A stretch of DNA of 22,599 bases, taken from DATFWK01 sp035259345 (lineage in GTDB: Bacteria; Actinomycetota; Thermoleophilia; Miltoncostaeales; Miltoncostaeaceae). The position numbers were made by a program, and so were the translations under genes. The stretch covers positions 1 to 22,599 of the forward strand of contig DATFWK010000143.1 of the NCBI GenBank assembly GCA_035259345.1, written 5' to 3'. Shown here piece by piece: positions 16,069-21,565 of the stretch. How positions within the stretch are numbered: position 1 is the stretch's first letter; every line of letters begins with the position of its first letter. The notes beneath the pieces are model-generated. The model worked only from the letters and a program-made list of their open reading frames with translations. It made no database searches and was not told the DNA's origin.

Positions 16069-16263
16069 TCAGCGCATCTGCAGGAGCACCTCGGCGTCCT
16101 CGGGGATCCCGTGCCCGGCGGCCTTCATCGAGTACACGAACAGGGTCTTGTCGATTCGCCCGCCCAAGATCGGCACCGACTCCTCCCGGCAGAGGCGCAC
16201 GATCTCCCTCGAGTCCATGCCGAGCGCGTCGGACAACTCGTCGGGGGTCAGGTGAATCGCCAT
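16069..16263 (-). CDS. Small helix-turn-helix-like protein, unknown function
   Basis: The 64-residue product is not one I can name. The region LTPDELSDALGMDSREIVRLCREESVPILGGRIDKTLF resembles the winged helix-turn-helix of excisionase/MerR-like small DNA-binding proteins: a 'DELSDALGMDSREIVRL' helix-turn-helix followed by a short wing 'VPILGGRID'. That reading is inference. It starts at ATG 16263 with a strong ribosome binding site (AGGAGGA, four bases away), so the gene is likely real despite its size. A terminator-like hairpin lies 29 bases upstream in its leader. It is 56 bases upstream of the carboxypeptidase start (16012) on the same strand and could be cotranscribed with it. Confidence 0.8.
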   Translation of the reverse strand: MAIHLTPDELSDALGMDSREIVRLCREESVPILGGRIDKTLFVYSMKAAGHGIPEDAEVLLQMR

Positions 16264-16291
16264 CGATCCTCCTCGATGTCTCGGGTCATGG

Positions 16292-16333
16292 GCATGAAAA
16301 AGCCCGCCACGTCGTTCGGGCGGGCTCTCATGC
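16292..16333 (-). terminator. Intrinsic terminator-like hairpin in the leader of the 64-residue gene
   Basis: On the minus strand AGCCCGCC (16326-16319) pairs perfectly with GGCGGGCT (16308-16301) around a 10-base loop, followed directly by TTTTT. Outer bases GCATGA and TCATGC (16333-16328 with 16297-16292) can extend the stem. It ends 28 bases before the ATG at 16263. With no minus-strand gene close upstream, it looks like an attenuator or the end of a short RNA of roughly 90-100 bases. On the plus strand there is no T-run. Confidence 0.7.
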
Positions 16334-16359
16334 GGGGGCGGCTCGACACGGGACGCTCG

Positions 16360-16389
16360 TCAGCGCGTCGATCCGACCGACTCAACCAT
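16360..16389 (-). CDS. Possible leaderless mini-ORF in the leader (9 residues)
   Basis: ATG at 16389 encodes MVESVGSTR and stops at TGA 16362-16360. The ATG lies six bases after a TACGCT -10 candidate, so it could be read from a leaderless transcript. The stop lies in a predicted small stem (GACGC with GCGTC, 16369-16352), upstream of the terminator hairpin. There is no run of one rare amino acid that would show what it senses. Nine codons can arise by chance. Confidence 0.3.
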   Translation of the reverse strand: MVESVGSTR

Positions 16390-16395
16390 GTGTCA

Positions 16396-16423
16396 AGCGT
16401 AGCGATCTCCGAGGGTGAATCAA
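16396..16423 (-). promoter_or_regulatory. Candidate promoter for the 64-residue gene and its leader
   Basis: Minus-strand TTGATT (16423-16418), a 16-base spacer and TACGCT (16401-16396) fit a sigma-70-type promoter. Transcription would begin near 16389, giving a leader of about 125 bases that includes the mini-ORF and the terminator-like hairpin. Confidence 0.45.
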
Positions 16424-16521
16424 GCAGCCGAGCCGCTGGGAGCGGGAAGCGTGCGCGCGATCGTGACACCTGCGCGACAGATCCGGCACGGACCGCGCGC
16501 CACGGGTGCGCAAGCCCCGCC

Positions 16522-16527
16522 TATCGT
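16522..16527 (+). promoter_or_regulatory. Candidate -10 element for the SSB-like gene
   Basis: TATCGT, the same hexamer as before the carboxypeptidase gene, lies seven bases before an ATG at 16535 (mini-ORF) and 30 bases before the SSB-like ATG. No -35 match is visible. Confidence 0.45.
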
Positions 16528-16534
16528 CGTCTTC

Positions 16535-16561
16535 ATGACCTACGAAGGAGGGAGGGAATGA
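16535..16561 (+). CDS. Possible leaderless mini-ORF overlapping the SSB-like start (8 residues)
   Basis: ATG 16535 encodes MTYEGGRE and its TGA stop overlaps the ATG of the next gene by the ATGA arrangement seen between coupled genes. The codons themselves contain the AAGGAGGGAGGG ribosome binding site. With the -10 seven bases upstream, the transcript could start at this ATG. It may be chance, or it may keep the ribosome near the main start. Confidence 0.35.
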   Translation: MTYEGGRE

Positions 16562-16980
16562 ACCTGGCGGCGCTCATCGGCGAGGTCGCCTCGGAGGTGG
16601 ACGGAGCGGGCGACGAGGCGACGTTCCGGCTCGCCGTGGCCCGCGGCGGCGGGGCGGCCGACGTGCTCGGCGTGCGTGCCGCCGGGCGACAGGCGGAGGC
16701 CTGCCGGGCATACCTGCGCCGCGGCCACCGGGTCGCGGTCGAGGGCCGCGTGGCGGCGCCCGGGGAGCCCGTCGAGGTGGTCGCGGACCGCGTCCAGTTC
16801 CTCACCACGCGGGCGCAGGCGGCCGAGCTGGCCGGCCTCGCTGCAGGGCCCTCGGAGGAGGCTAGGTCCGGGCCTCGGCCGGGGGCCGAGGTCCAGGGGG
16901 CGGCACGGGCGGGGCGATCACGCGGGGCCGCCGCCGCCGCGACTCGAAGATCAGGGCGAGGGCCATCGCCGCCGCCATGA
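16558..16980 (+). CDS. Divergent single-stranded-DNA-binding (SSB-like) protein
   Basis: The first 85 residues or so have the SSB OB-fold layout: MNLAALIGEVASE (usual MNxVxLIGxLxxD), TFRLAVARGG, ADVLGVRAAGRQAEACRAYLRRGHRVAVEGRV (usual WGKLAExxxxYLKKGxxVxVEGR) and VEVVADRVQFL. It is 140 residues. The Trp expected in the 'xDVVAWGKxA' strand is replaced, and the acidic C-terminal tip (DDDIPF type) used for protein partners is absent. The C-terminal 45 residues are a low-complexity Arg/Ala/Pro tail. ATG 16558 follows a strong ribosome binding site. The last 119 bases overlap the convergent PAP2 gene. It is likely an accessory SSB or an OB-fold protein of unknown task, not the main SSB. Confidence 0.82.
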   Translation: MNLAALIGEVASEVDGAGDEATFRLAVARGGGAADVLGVRAAGRQAEACRAYLRRGHRVAVEGRVAAPGEPVEVVADRVQFLTTRAQAAELAGLAAGPSEEARSGPRPGAEVQGAARAGRSRGAAAAATRRSGRGPSPPP

Positions 16981-17704
16981 CCGCCGCGCCGACCACCGCG
17001 TCGAGGACGTAGTGGTTCGCCGTGCCGACGATCACGATGAAGACCACCCCTGGATAGATCAGGAACGCCACGCGGGCGATGACGTTCCTCACGAGGAGGG
17101 CGCCGACCACACCGACGAGCAGCGCGTAGCCGAAGTGCATCGACGGCACCGCGGCGAACGGGTTGAACCACCCCGACAGCCGGCCGCCGTGGAGGTCGAT
17201 GCCGCTGACCTTCTGCAGCGTGTCGACGAAGCCGTCAGCGCTCAGCAGGCGCGGCGGCGCGACCGGGAAGGTGATGAAGAAGATCAGGGCGATGCCGTTG
17301 GCGATGAAGAACCCGTTCCGCACCAGCGGGTACAGCGGCCGCCGGCTCCGGTAGAGCCAGACGAAGAAGAGGCCGGTCAGCGGCAGGTGCGCCCAGATGT
17401 AGAAGTGGTTGAGGATCTCGGTCAGCGCGACGTGGTTCAGGAAGAACCCCTGCACGCCGCTCTCGAAGAAGAGCCCGGTGGCCTTCTCCCAGTGGATCAC
17501 GTCGAGCGCGTTGTGGAAGGCGGCGGCCGTCCCCCCGCGCACGACGATGCGCGAGCTCTGGTAGGCGATCAGCACCAGCGCGAACAGCGTGATCTCGAAG
17601 GTCCACGGCTGGCGCCGGAACAGGCCGATGCGATCCACCCACTGCGGGTGGAGCCTGACCCGGGAGGCCTGGGTCCGCTGTATGTTCGAGCAGGATGTCG
17701 ACAT
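16862..17704 (-). CDS. PAP2-family membrane phosphatase (Aur1/inositolphosphotransferase-like)
   Basis: An integral membrane protein of 280 residues with several hydrophobic segments (about 36-56, 84-118, 131-149, 192-226 and 228-253). The phosphatidic-acid-phosphatase type active site is visible as FPVAPPR (147-152), PSMH (187-190) and TANHYVLD (H231, D235). This pattern is closer to the PAP2 branch that includes yeast Aur1 inositol phosphorylceramide synthase and bacterial relatives than to undecaprenyl-pyrophosphate phosphatases. The substrate is unknown; a lipid phosphate or polyol headgroup transfer is inferred. The C-terminus is Arg- and Pro-rich. ATG 17704 lacks a strong ribosome binding site. 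Confidence 0.9.
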   Translation of the reverse strand: MSTSCSNIQRTQASRVRLHPQWVDRIGLFRRQPWTFEITLFALVLIAYQSSRIVVRGGTAAAFHNALDVIHWEKATGLFFESGVQGFFLNHVALTEILNHFYIWAHLPLTGLFFVWLYRSRRPLYPLVRNGFFIANGIALIFFITFPVAPPRLLSADGFVDTLQKVSGIDLHGGRLSGWFNPFAAVPSMHFGYALLVGVVGALLVRNVIARVAFLIYPGVVFIVIVGTANHYVLDAVVGAAVMAAAMALALIFESRRRRPRVIAPPVPPPGPRPPAEART

Positions 17705-17739
17705 CGGCGAGGGGGGCGCCGCCGTCTGGGCGTTCGCGC

Positions 17740-17769
17740 AAGTTAACCACTTATCGATGATGTACCCAA
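17740..17769 (-). promoter_or_regulatory. Candidate promoter for the PAP2 gene
   Basis: Minus-strand TTGGGT (17769-17764), an 18-base spacer and TAACTT (17745-17740) lie in an A/T-rich island of about 30 bases that stands out in this GC-rich sequence. Transcription would start about 30 bases before the ATG. Confidence 0.35.
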
Positions 17770-17816
17770 CCCATGCATGCCCTCGGCAGGAAGTGGAACG
17801 GTGTCGGCGGGTCGGC

Positions 17817-17822
17817 TACCAT
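17817..17822 (+). promoter_or_regulatory. Candidate -10 element for the tRNA-Pro gene
   Basis: TACCAT (TAnnnT) ends 14 bases before the first tRNA base, leaving a 5' leader of about eight bases for RNase P to remove. The -35 region (TGGAAC at 17794-17799) is a poor match. Confidence 0.4.
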
Positions 17823-17836
17823 CCGTCGGCCTTCGG

Positions 17837-17910
17837 CGGGGTGTGGCGCAGCTTGGTAGCGCGCTCCGTTCGGGTCGGAGAGGTCCCCGGTTCAAATCCG
17901 GGCACCCCGA
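17837..17910 (+). tRNA. tRNA-Pro (anticodon CGG)
   Basis: The cloverleaf folds fully. The acceptor stem CGGGGTG pairs with CACCCCG (17903-17909), with discriminator A17910. The D arm is GCGC-AGCTTGGTA-GCGC. The anticodon stem CTCCG/CGGAG holds the loop TTCGGGT, anticodon CGG at 17871-17873, reading CCG. The T arm is CCCGG-TTCAAAT-CCGGG. The 74 bases do not include an encoded CCA (TAC follows), so CCA would be added by nucleotidyltransferase. Confidence 0.97.
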
Positions 17911-17927
17911 TACTCGCCGCGGCGCCC

Positions 17928-17948
17928 CGCCCGGTCACCGGCCGGGCG
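17928..17948. terminator. GC-rich hairpin between tRNA-Pro and the NifU-like gene
   Basis: CGCCCGG and CCGGGCG form a seven-base-pair stem around TCACCGG. It lies between convergent transcripts (tRNA on +, NifU-like on -) and could end either. It lacks a T-run on both strands, so it would act as a U-less terminator if at all. Confidence 0.4.
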
Positions 17949-17970
17949 CGGAGCGCCCGAGGCGTCCGGG

Positions 17971-18204
17971 TCAGACCGTGATGACGCCCTCGACCTCGGG
18001 GATCCGGCTGCGCAGCTCCGCCTCGATGCCGAGCACGAGCGTCGCCGTCGACATCGGGCAGCCGCCGCACGCGCCGAGCATGTTGAGGTGGACGAACCCC
18101 TCCTCGTCGAAGTCGATCAGCTCGACGTCGCCGCCGTCCGAGTGCAGCGCCGGGCGAATCTCCTCGAGCACGTCCTCGATGCGGGTCAGGACCTCAGCCG
18201 ACAT
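17971..18204 (-). CDS. NifU C-terminal-domain protein (Fe-S scaffold)
   Basis: A 77-residue protein made of only the NifU C-terminal (Nfu) domain, which carries or transfers iron-sulfur clusters. Signatures are LEEIRPALHSDGGDVELI and the cluster-binding C46-x2-C49 in GACGGCPMSTATL. The ATG at 18204 has GGAGG upstream and a TAGAAT -10 (18242-18237). It is divergent from the hydrolase gene across 63 bases. The window also holds an Fe-S RNA methyltransferase, but no other Fe-S assembly gene is near. Confidence 0.93.
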   Translation of the reverse strand: MSAEVLTRIEDVLEEIRPALHSDGGDVELIDFDEEGFVHLNMLGACGGCPMSTATLVLGIEAELRSRIPEVEGVITV

Positions 18205-18236
18205 CCGCTGCCTCCAGGTCGTCGTGGCGTGGCCGC

Positions 18237-18242
18237 ATTCTA
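18237..18242 (-). promoter_or_regulatory. Candidate -10 element for the NifU-like gene
   Basis: Minus-strand TAGAAT is five of six matches to TATAAT. It would give a leader of about 25 bases that contains the GGAGG ribosome binding site. No -35 match is seen. Confidence 0.45.
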
Positions 18243-18267
18243 GTCATCGCGCCCGGGAGGCCGCCCG

Positions 18268-19116
18268 TTGAGCGAGCCCGGCGTGCTGCGCGTCGGCGCC
18301 GTCCAGATGACGAGCGGCGACGACGTCGGGCGCAACCTCGGCATTGCGGAGCGGCTGGTGGCCGAGGCGGCGGCGGCAGGGGCGCGCCTGGTGGTCCTGC
18401 CCGAGAAGTGGAACGTCATCGACCGCGACGAGCGGCAGGTCGCGGTGGCCGAGCCGCTCGACGGCCCCTCCCTGGCCGCCGCATCCGGATGGGCGCGCGA
18501 GCTCGGCGTGGCGCTCGTCGCGGGGAGCATCAGCGAGCTCGTGCTTGGGGACGGGCGCGCCTACAACACGAGCGCGCTGATCCTGCCGGACGGAACGGTC
18601 GCGGGCGTCTACCGGAAGCTGCACCTCTTCGACGTCGAGGTGGGCGGGCGGGTCTACCGCGAGTCGGCCTCCGCGCGGGGCGGCGACGGCATGGTCGTCG
18701 TCACGGCGCTCGGCCACCGGATCGGCCTCTCGGTCTGCTACGACCTGCGCTTCCCGGAGCTCTACCGCGCGCTCGCGCTCGCGGGCGCAGAGGTCCTGTG
18801 CGTGCCGTCCGCCTTCACCGCGGCCACCGGCAAGGACCACTGGGAGCCGCTCCTGCGGGCGCGGGCGATCGAGAACCAGGCCTTCGTGATCGCCGCCGGC
18901 CAGGTGGGCGTCCACGCCACCGGCGCGGCCTCCCACGGCCGGAGCATGATCGTCGACCCCTGGGGCGTGGTGCTGGCGCAGGCTCCGGACACCGAGACGG
19001 CCATCGTGGCCGACCTCGACTTCGAGCGGCTGCGGCACGTCCGCGAGCGCCTGCCGGCGCTCGAGCACCGCCGGCCGGACGTGTACGGCGACCCGCTTCC
19101 GGCGCGCTCCGCCTGA
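18268..19116 (+). CDS. Carbon-nitrogen hydrolase (Nit1/Nit2-type amidase)
   Basis: Nitrilase-superfamily amidase of 282 residues. The catalytic triad is E46 (VVLPEKWNV), K117 (YRKLHLFDVEV) and C157 (SVCYDLRFPEL). These flanking sequences are those of the Nit branch, whose best known members are deaminated-glutathione amidase and omega-amidase. The substrate here is therefore inferred, not shown. ASHGRSMIVDPWGVVLAQA and the C-terminal EHRRPDVYGDP are also family-typical. The start is TTG 18268, with GGGAGG seven bases upstream. It ends 18 bases before the convergent PhzF gene. Confidence 0.94.
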   Translation: MSEPGVLRVGAVQMTSGDDVGRNLGIAERLVAEAAAAGARLVVLPEKWNVIDRDERQVAVAEPLDGPSLAAASGWARELGVALVAGSISELVLGDGRAYNTSALILPDGTVAGVYRKLHLFDVEVGGRVYRESASARGGDGMVVVTALGHRIGLSVCYDLRFPELYRALALAGAEVLCVPSAFTAATGKDHWEPLLRARAIENQAFVIAAGQVGVHATGAASHGRSMIVDPWGVVLAQAPDTETAIVADLDFERLRHVRERLPALEHRRPDVYGDPLPARSA

Positions 19117-19134
19117 GGTCCCCGGGGCGCCGGC

Positions 19135-20004
19135 TCAGGGCAGCGTGAAGGCGCCCTCGGCGACGACGACCGTGGAGCCGCCGACCTCGACCCGCTCGAT
19201 GCGCTCGGCGGGGCCGTCCGCTCGGGCGAGCAGGGTGCTCGGCCGTCCGATCTCGGCGCCCTGCGAGATCTCGATCTCCTCGCCGGGCCCCACCGCCCCG
19301 TGGCGCAGGAGGAAGCACACGAGCGCGCCCGCGGCGGAGCCGGTCGCGGGATCCTCGACGACGCCGGCCGCCGGGGCGAACACGCGGAGCTTCCATCGCG
19401 TGCCGGCGCCGGCCACGACGCCCACGCAGACCGGGCCGGTGGGGTCGGCCAGGATCGCACGGGCCAGGGCGCCCGAGTCCGGGGCCACGGCCGCGACCGC
19501 CTCGGTGTCCGGCAGCACGACGAACGCGCAGCGGACGCCGTTGTCGTAGACCTCGGCAGGCAGCAGGGACGGCCCGGCGCCGACCGCGGCGAGGACGGGC
19601 CCCGGCTCGCGATGGGCAGCGACGGTCGGGATCGGCTGGCTCATGCGGCCGAAGCGGCTCGGGCCGCCTGCCGGCCCCAGCTCGACCCGGACGGGGCCCC
19701 TGCCGGTCTCGAGCGTGATCGCGGAGGCCGCGCCGCGCTCGGCCAGGACGACGGCCGACCCCAGGACCGGGTGTCCGGCGAAGGGCAGCTCCGAGGCCGG
19801 GGTGAAGATCCGGATGCGGACGTCGCCGTCCGCCGCCGGCGGGAGCGCGAAGACCGTCTCCGAGAAGTTGATCTCACGCGCGATCGGCTGCATCAGCTCC
19901 TCGGGCACCCCGTCGCCATGGGGGAACACCGCGAGCTGGTTCCCCGCCAGCGGCCGGTCGGTGAACACGTCGCAGAAGACGACCGGGAAGGGGCCGGTTG
20001 CCAC
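19135..20004 (-). CDS. PhzF-family isomerase/epimerase-like protein
   Basis: 289 residues with the diaminopimelate-epimerase-like double fold. Signatures are VFTDRPLAGNQLAVFP, INFSETVF with the catalytic-type Glu (E49; E45 in Pseudomonas PhzF), IRIFTPASELPFAGHPVLGSA and VVEDPATGSAAGAL. PhzF itself isomerises a phenazine precursor, but no other phenazine genes are here, and most members of the family have no known substrate. GTG 20004 is the start; it shares one base with the stop of the peptidase gene (TAGTG), so the two are cotranscribed and likely coupled. The frame is open upstream, but that is shadow of the peptidase gene. Confidence 0.93.
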   Translation of the reverse strand: MATGPFPVVFCDVFTDRPLAGNQLAVFPHGDGVPEELMQPIAREINFSETVFALPPAADGDVRIRIFTPASELPFAGHPVLGSAVVLAERGAASAITLETGRGPVRVELGPAGGPSRFGRMSQPIPTVAAHREPGPVLAAVGAGPSLLPAEVYDNGVRCAFVVLPDTEAVAAVAPDSGALARAILADPTGPVCVGVVAGAGTRWKLRVFAPAAGVVEDPATGSAAGALVCFLLRHGAVGPGEEIEISQGAEIGRPSTLLARADGPAERIERVEVGGSTVVVAEGAFTLP

Positions 20005-21503
20005 TACGCCAGCTGCTCGTGGGCCTCGGCGACCAGGAGGCCGAGGTCCGGCCGGGGGAGGCCGAGCTCGCGGGCGAGGTCCTCGGCGCCGTAGCGCTGG
20101 CCCTCGGCGAAGAGCTCGCGGAGGAAGCCCCCGGCCCGCCGCTCGGCGAACCAGCGCGTGCCGAAGCGCTCCCTGAGGTGCTCGCGCAGCGAGGCCTCGA
20201 GGCTCCATGCGCGCAGGTAGTTGACGGCGTAGAAGCCCTCGTCGATGTCCGAGAGCCAGCGGCTCTCTGGCCACGGGATGCGCAGGGCGTCCGTGAGGAG
20301 CCCCTCGTAGCGGTCGGCCTGGCCGTCGAGGGCGCCCGGGCCGTGGAACCCGAGCTCGTACTCGAGCTTCGCCGAGTAGCGGCGCATGAAGTAGAGGCGC
20401 AGGGCGGCCGTCTGGCGGCGGTAGTCGTCCAGGTCGCGCCGGCCGAGCACCCGCTCGAGCCAGGCCGGGTCGTGGACGAGCCCCTCGAACAGGAACGCGT
20501 AGCACTCGGTGATCGCGTTGTCGCCGAGGTAGCGGAACTCGAACGGCAGCGCCGGCGACGCCCCGGCGAAGTGCTCGGCGTGGCCGGCCTCGTGGAAGAG
20601 CGCCCGGTAGTCGTCGACGCCCCCGATCGGCGAGACGACGAGGTAGACCCGCTGCGGCACGCGGACCGGGGCGCAGAAGGCCCGCGGGCTCTTCCGGGGC
20701 CGGGCCTCGATGTCGAGCACGACGTTCGACTGCCCGTGCAGGTCGATTCCCAGCCCGTCGAGCGTCTGGGCCAGGGCCGGCACCATCCGATCGGCCCGGA
20801 AGTGCTCGTCGAAGGCGACGGCGCGGAACACGCGCGGGAGGTCGGCGTGCCCGGCGTCGCCGAGGCCGCGCCCGACCTGCGCGCGGAGCATCGCGTCCAT
20901 CGAGCGCTCGTAGACCTCCTCCGTCTCGGCCAGCAGGCGCCGGCACTGGTCGGCGAGCCCGTCGAAGTCGACGCCGGTGAGCCGCTCGTAGAGATCGCGG
21001 TAGCTGGCCGCGCCCAACTCGGGCGCGACGGCGTGCGCCCGCTCCCAGATGGCCGCGTGCAGCGGGTTGAGCTCCCGGTCCTGCGCCTGGAGGCGCAGGT
21101 CGTCGATGGCCCGCCGCCGGTCCGCGTCCGGCTCGTTCGCGACGAGCGCGGCCGCTGCCCGCCACGCGACAGGGGCCCCGTCCAGCGTGATCGTCGCCGC
21201 CGACTCCGCCTGCGCGAGGGCCTCGGTCGCCTCCCGTGTCTCGCGGCCGATGAGCCCGTCGGCGGCGAAGCGCCCCAGGGCCCGGATCGAACGCGCGCGG
21301 TCCCCGTCCTCCCCGTTCCCGGCCGCCTCGACGAGCGGCCGGACCGTGGCCTGCTCGAAGAGGTCGGCGTAGCGCTCGTAGAGCGGGGCCAGGTCGAGCC
21401 CATCGCTGAGCCCGGCGCCGTGCCGGTACCAGGCCTCCTCGTAGGCGCTCTGGAACTCCTCCCCGTCCCGACGGAGAGCGTCGAGGTCGAGGCCGGAGCT
21501 CAT
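20004..21503 (-). CDS. M3-like zinc metallopeptidase
   Basis: A largely helical cytoplasmic protein of 499 residues (502 from an ATG at 21512). The zinc site is HEAGH (H307, E308, H311 counted from 21512) and a third ligand E336 in AITECYAFLFEG, 25 residues on, as in the M3 oligopeptidase group of clan MA. The usual M3 motif is HEFGHALH; here it is HEAGHAEHF, so this is a divergent member. There is no signal peptide. Oligopeptide cleavage is inferred from the fold. The ATG at 21503 is preferred because TACGAT lies seven bases upstream. It is first in an operon with the PhzF-like gene. Confidence 0.88.
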   Translation of the reverse strand: MSSGLDLDALRRDGEEFQSAYEEAWYRHGAGLSDGLDLAPLYERYADLFEQATVRPLVEAAGNGEDGDRARSIRALGRFAADGLIGRETREATEALAQAESAATITLDGAPVAWRAAAALVANEPDADRRRAIDDLRLQAQDRELNPLHAAIWERAHAVAPELGAASYRDLYERLTGVDFDGLADQCRRLLAETEEVYERSMDAMLRAQVGRGLGDAGHADLPRVFRAVAFDEHFRADRMVPALAQTLDGLGIDLHGQSNVVLDIEARPRKSPRAFCAPVRVPQRVYLVVSPIGGVDDYRALFHEAGHAEHFAGASPALPFEFRYLGDNAITECYAFLFEGLVHDPAWLERVLGRRDLDDYRRQTAALRLYFMRRYSAKLEYELGFHGPGALDGQADRYEGLLTDALRIPWPESRWLSDIDEGFYAVNYLRAWSLEASLREHLRERFGTRWFAERRAGGFLRELFAEGQRYGAEDLARELGLPRPDLGLLVAEAHEQLA

Positions 21504-21510
21504 CCGGGCC

Positions 21511-21516
21511 ATCGTA
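21511..21516 (-). promoter_or_regulatory. Candidate -10 element for a leaderless peptidase transcript
   Basis: Minus-strand TACGAT (TAnnnT) ends seven bases before the ATG at 21503 and overlaps the alternative ATG at 21512, which therefore would not be transcribed in full. No ribosome binding site is present between the element and the start. Confidence 0.45.
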
Positions 21517-21552
21517 GCCGAGGCGCGACGGCGGCCACCCGGGCGGGCGGAT

Positions 21553-21558
21553 TACATT
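21553..21558 (+). promoter_or_regulatory. Candidate -10 element for a leaderless methyltransferase transcript
   Basis: TACATT (TAnnnT) ends seven bases before the ATG at 21566. CCTGTGG between them holds no Shine-Dalgarno sequence. It is the mirror of the peptidase promoter across a 62-base divergent gap. Confidence 0.5.
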
Positions 21559-21565
21559 CCTGTGG

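Noticed and set aside
14753..16255. Plus-strand open frame of 500 codons opposite the carboxypeptidase
   Set aside because: The carboxypeptidase has all three catalytic motifs; the opposite frame is Arg/Gly-rich shadow.
16351..16370. CTGACGAG on the minus strand as a hammerhead ribozyme core
   Set aside because: The matching GAAA segment and a third stem with a cleavage triplet are not found around it.
16391..16396. Perfect TTGACA on the minus strand
   Set aside because: No TAnnnT follows at 16-18 bases; it overlaps the start region predicted from the TACGCT element, so I treat it as chance.
16248..16469. 73-codon minus-strand frame through the leader hairpin
   Set aside because: Arg-rich, no ribosome binding site, overlaps the start of the 64-residue gene, and crosses a clear terminator hairpin.
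17741..17760. A/T-rich TTAACCACTTATCGATGATG as a DnaA box or origin
   Set aside because: TTATCGATG departs from TTATnCACA in the conserved half, there is one copy only, and no dnaA or gidA-type gene is near. A promoter is the simpler reading.
17837..17910. tRNA gene as an integration site for a mobile element
   Set aside because: No integrase gene and no repeat of the tRNA 3' end were seen in the flanks.
19135..20004. Phenazine biosynthesis cluster
   Set aside because: Only a PhzF-family gene is present; no phzA/B/D/E/G-like gene is in the window, and the family is broad.
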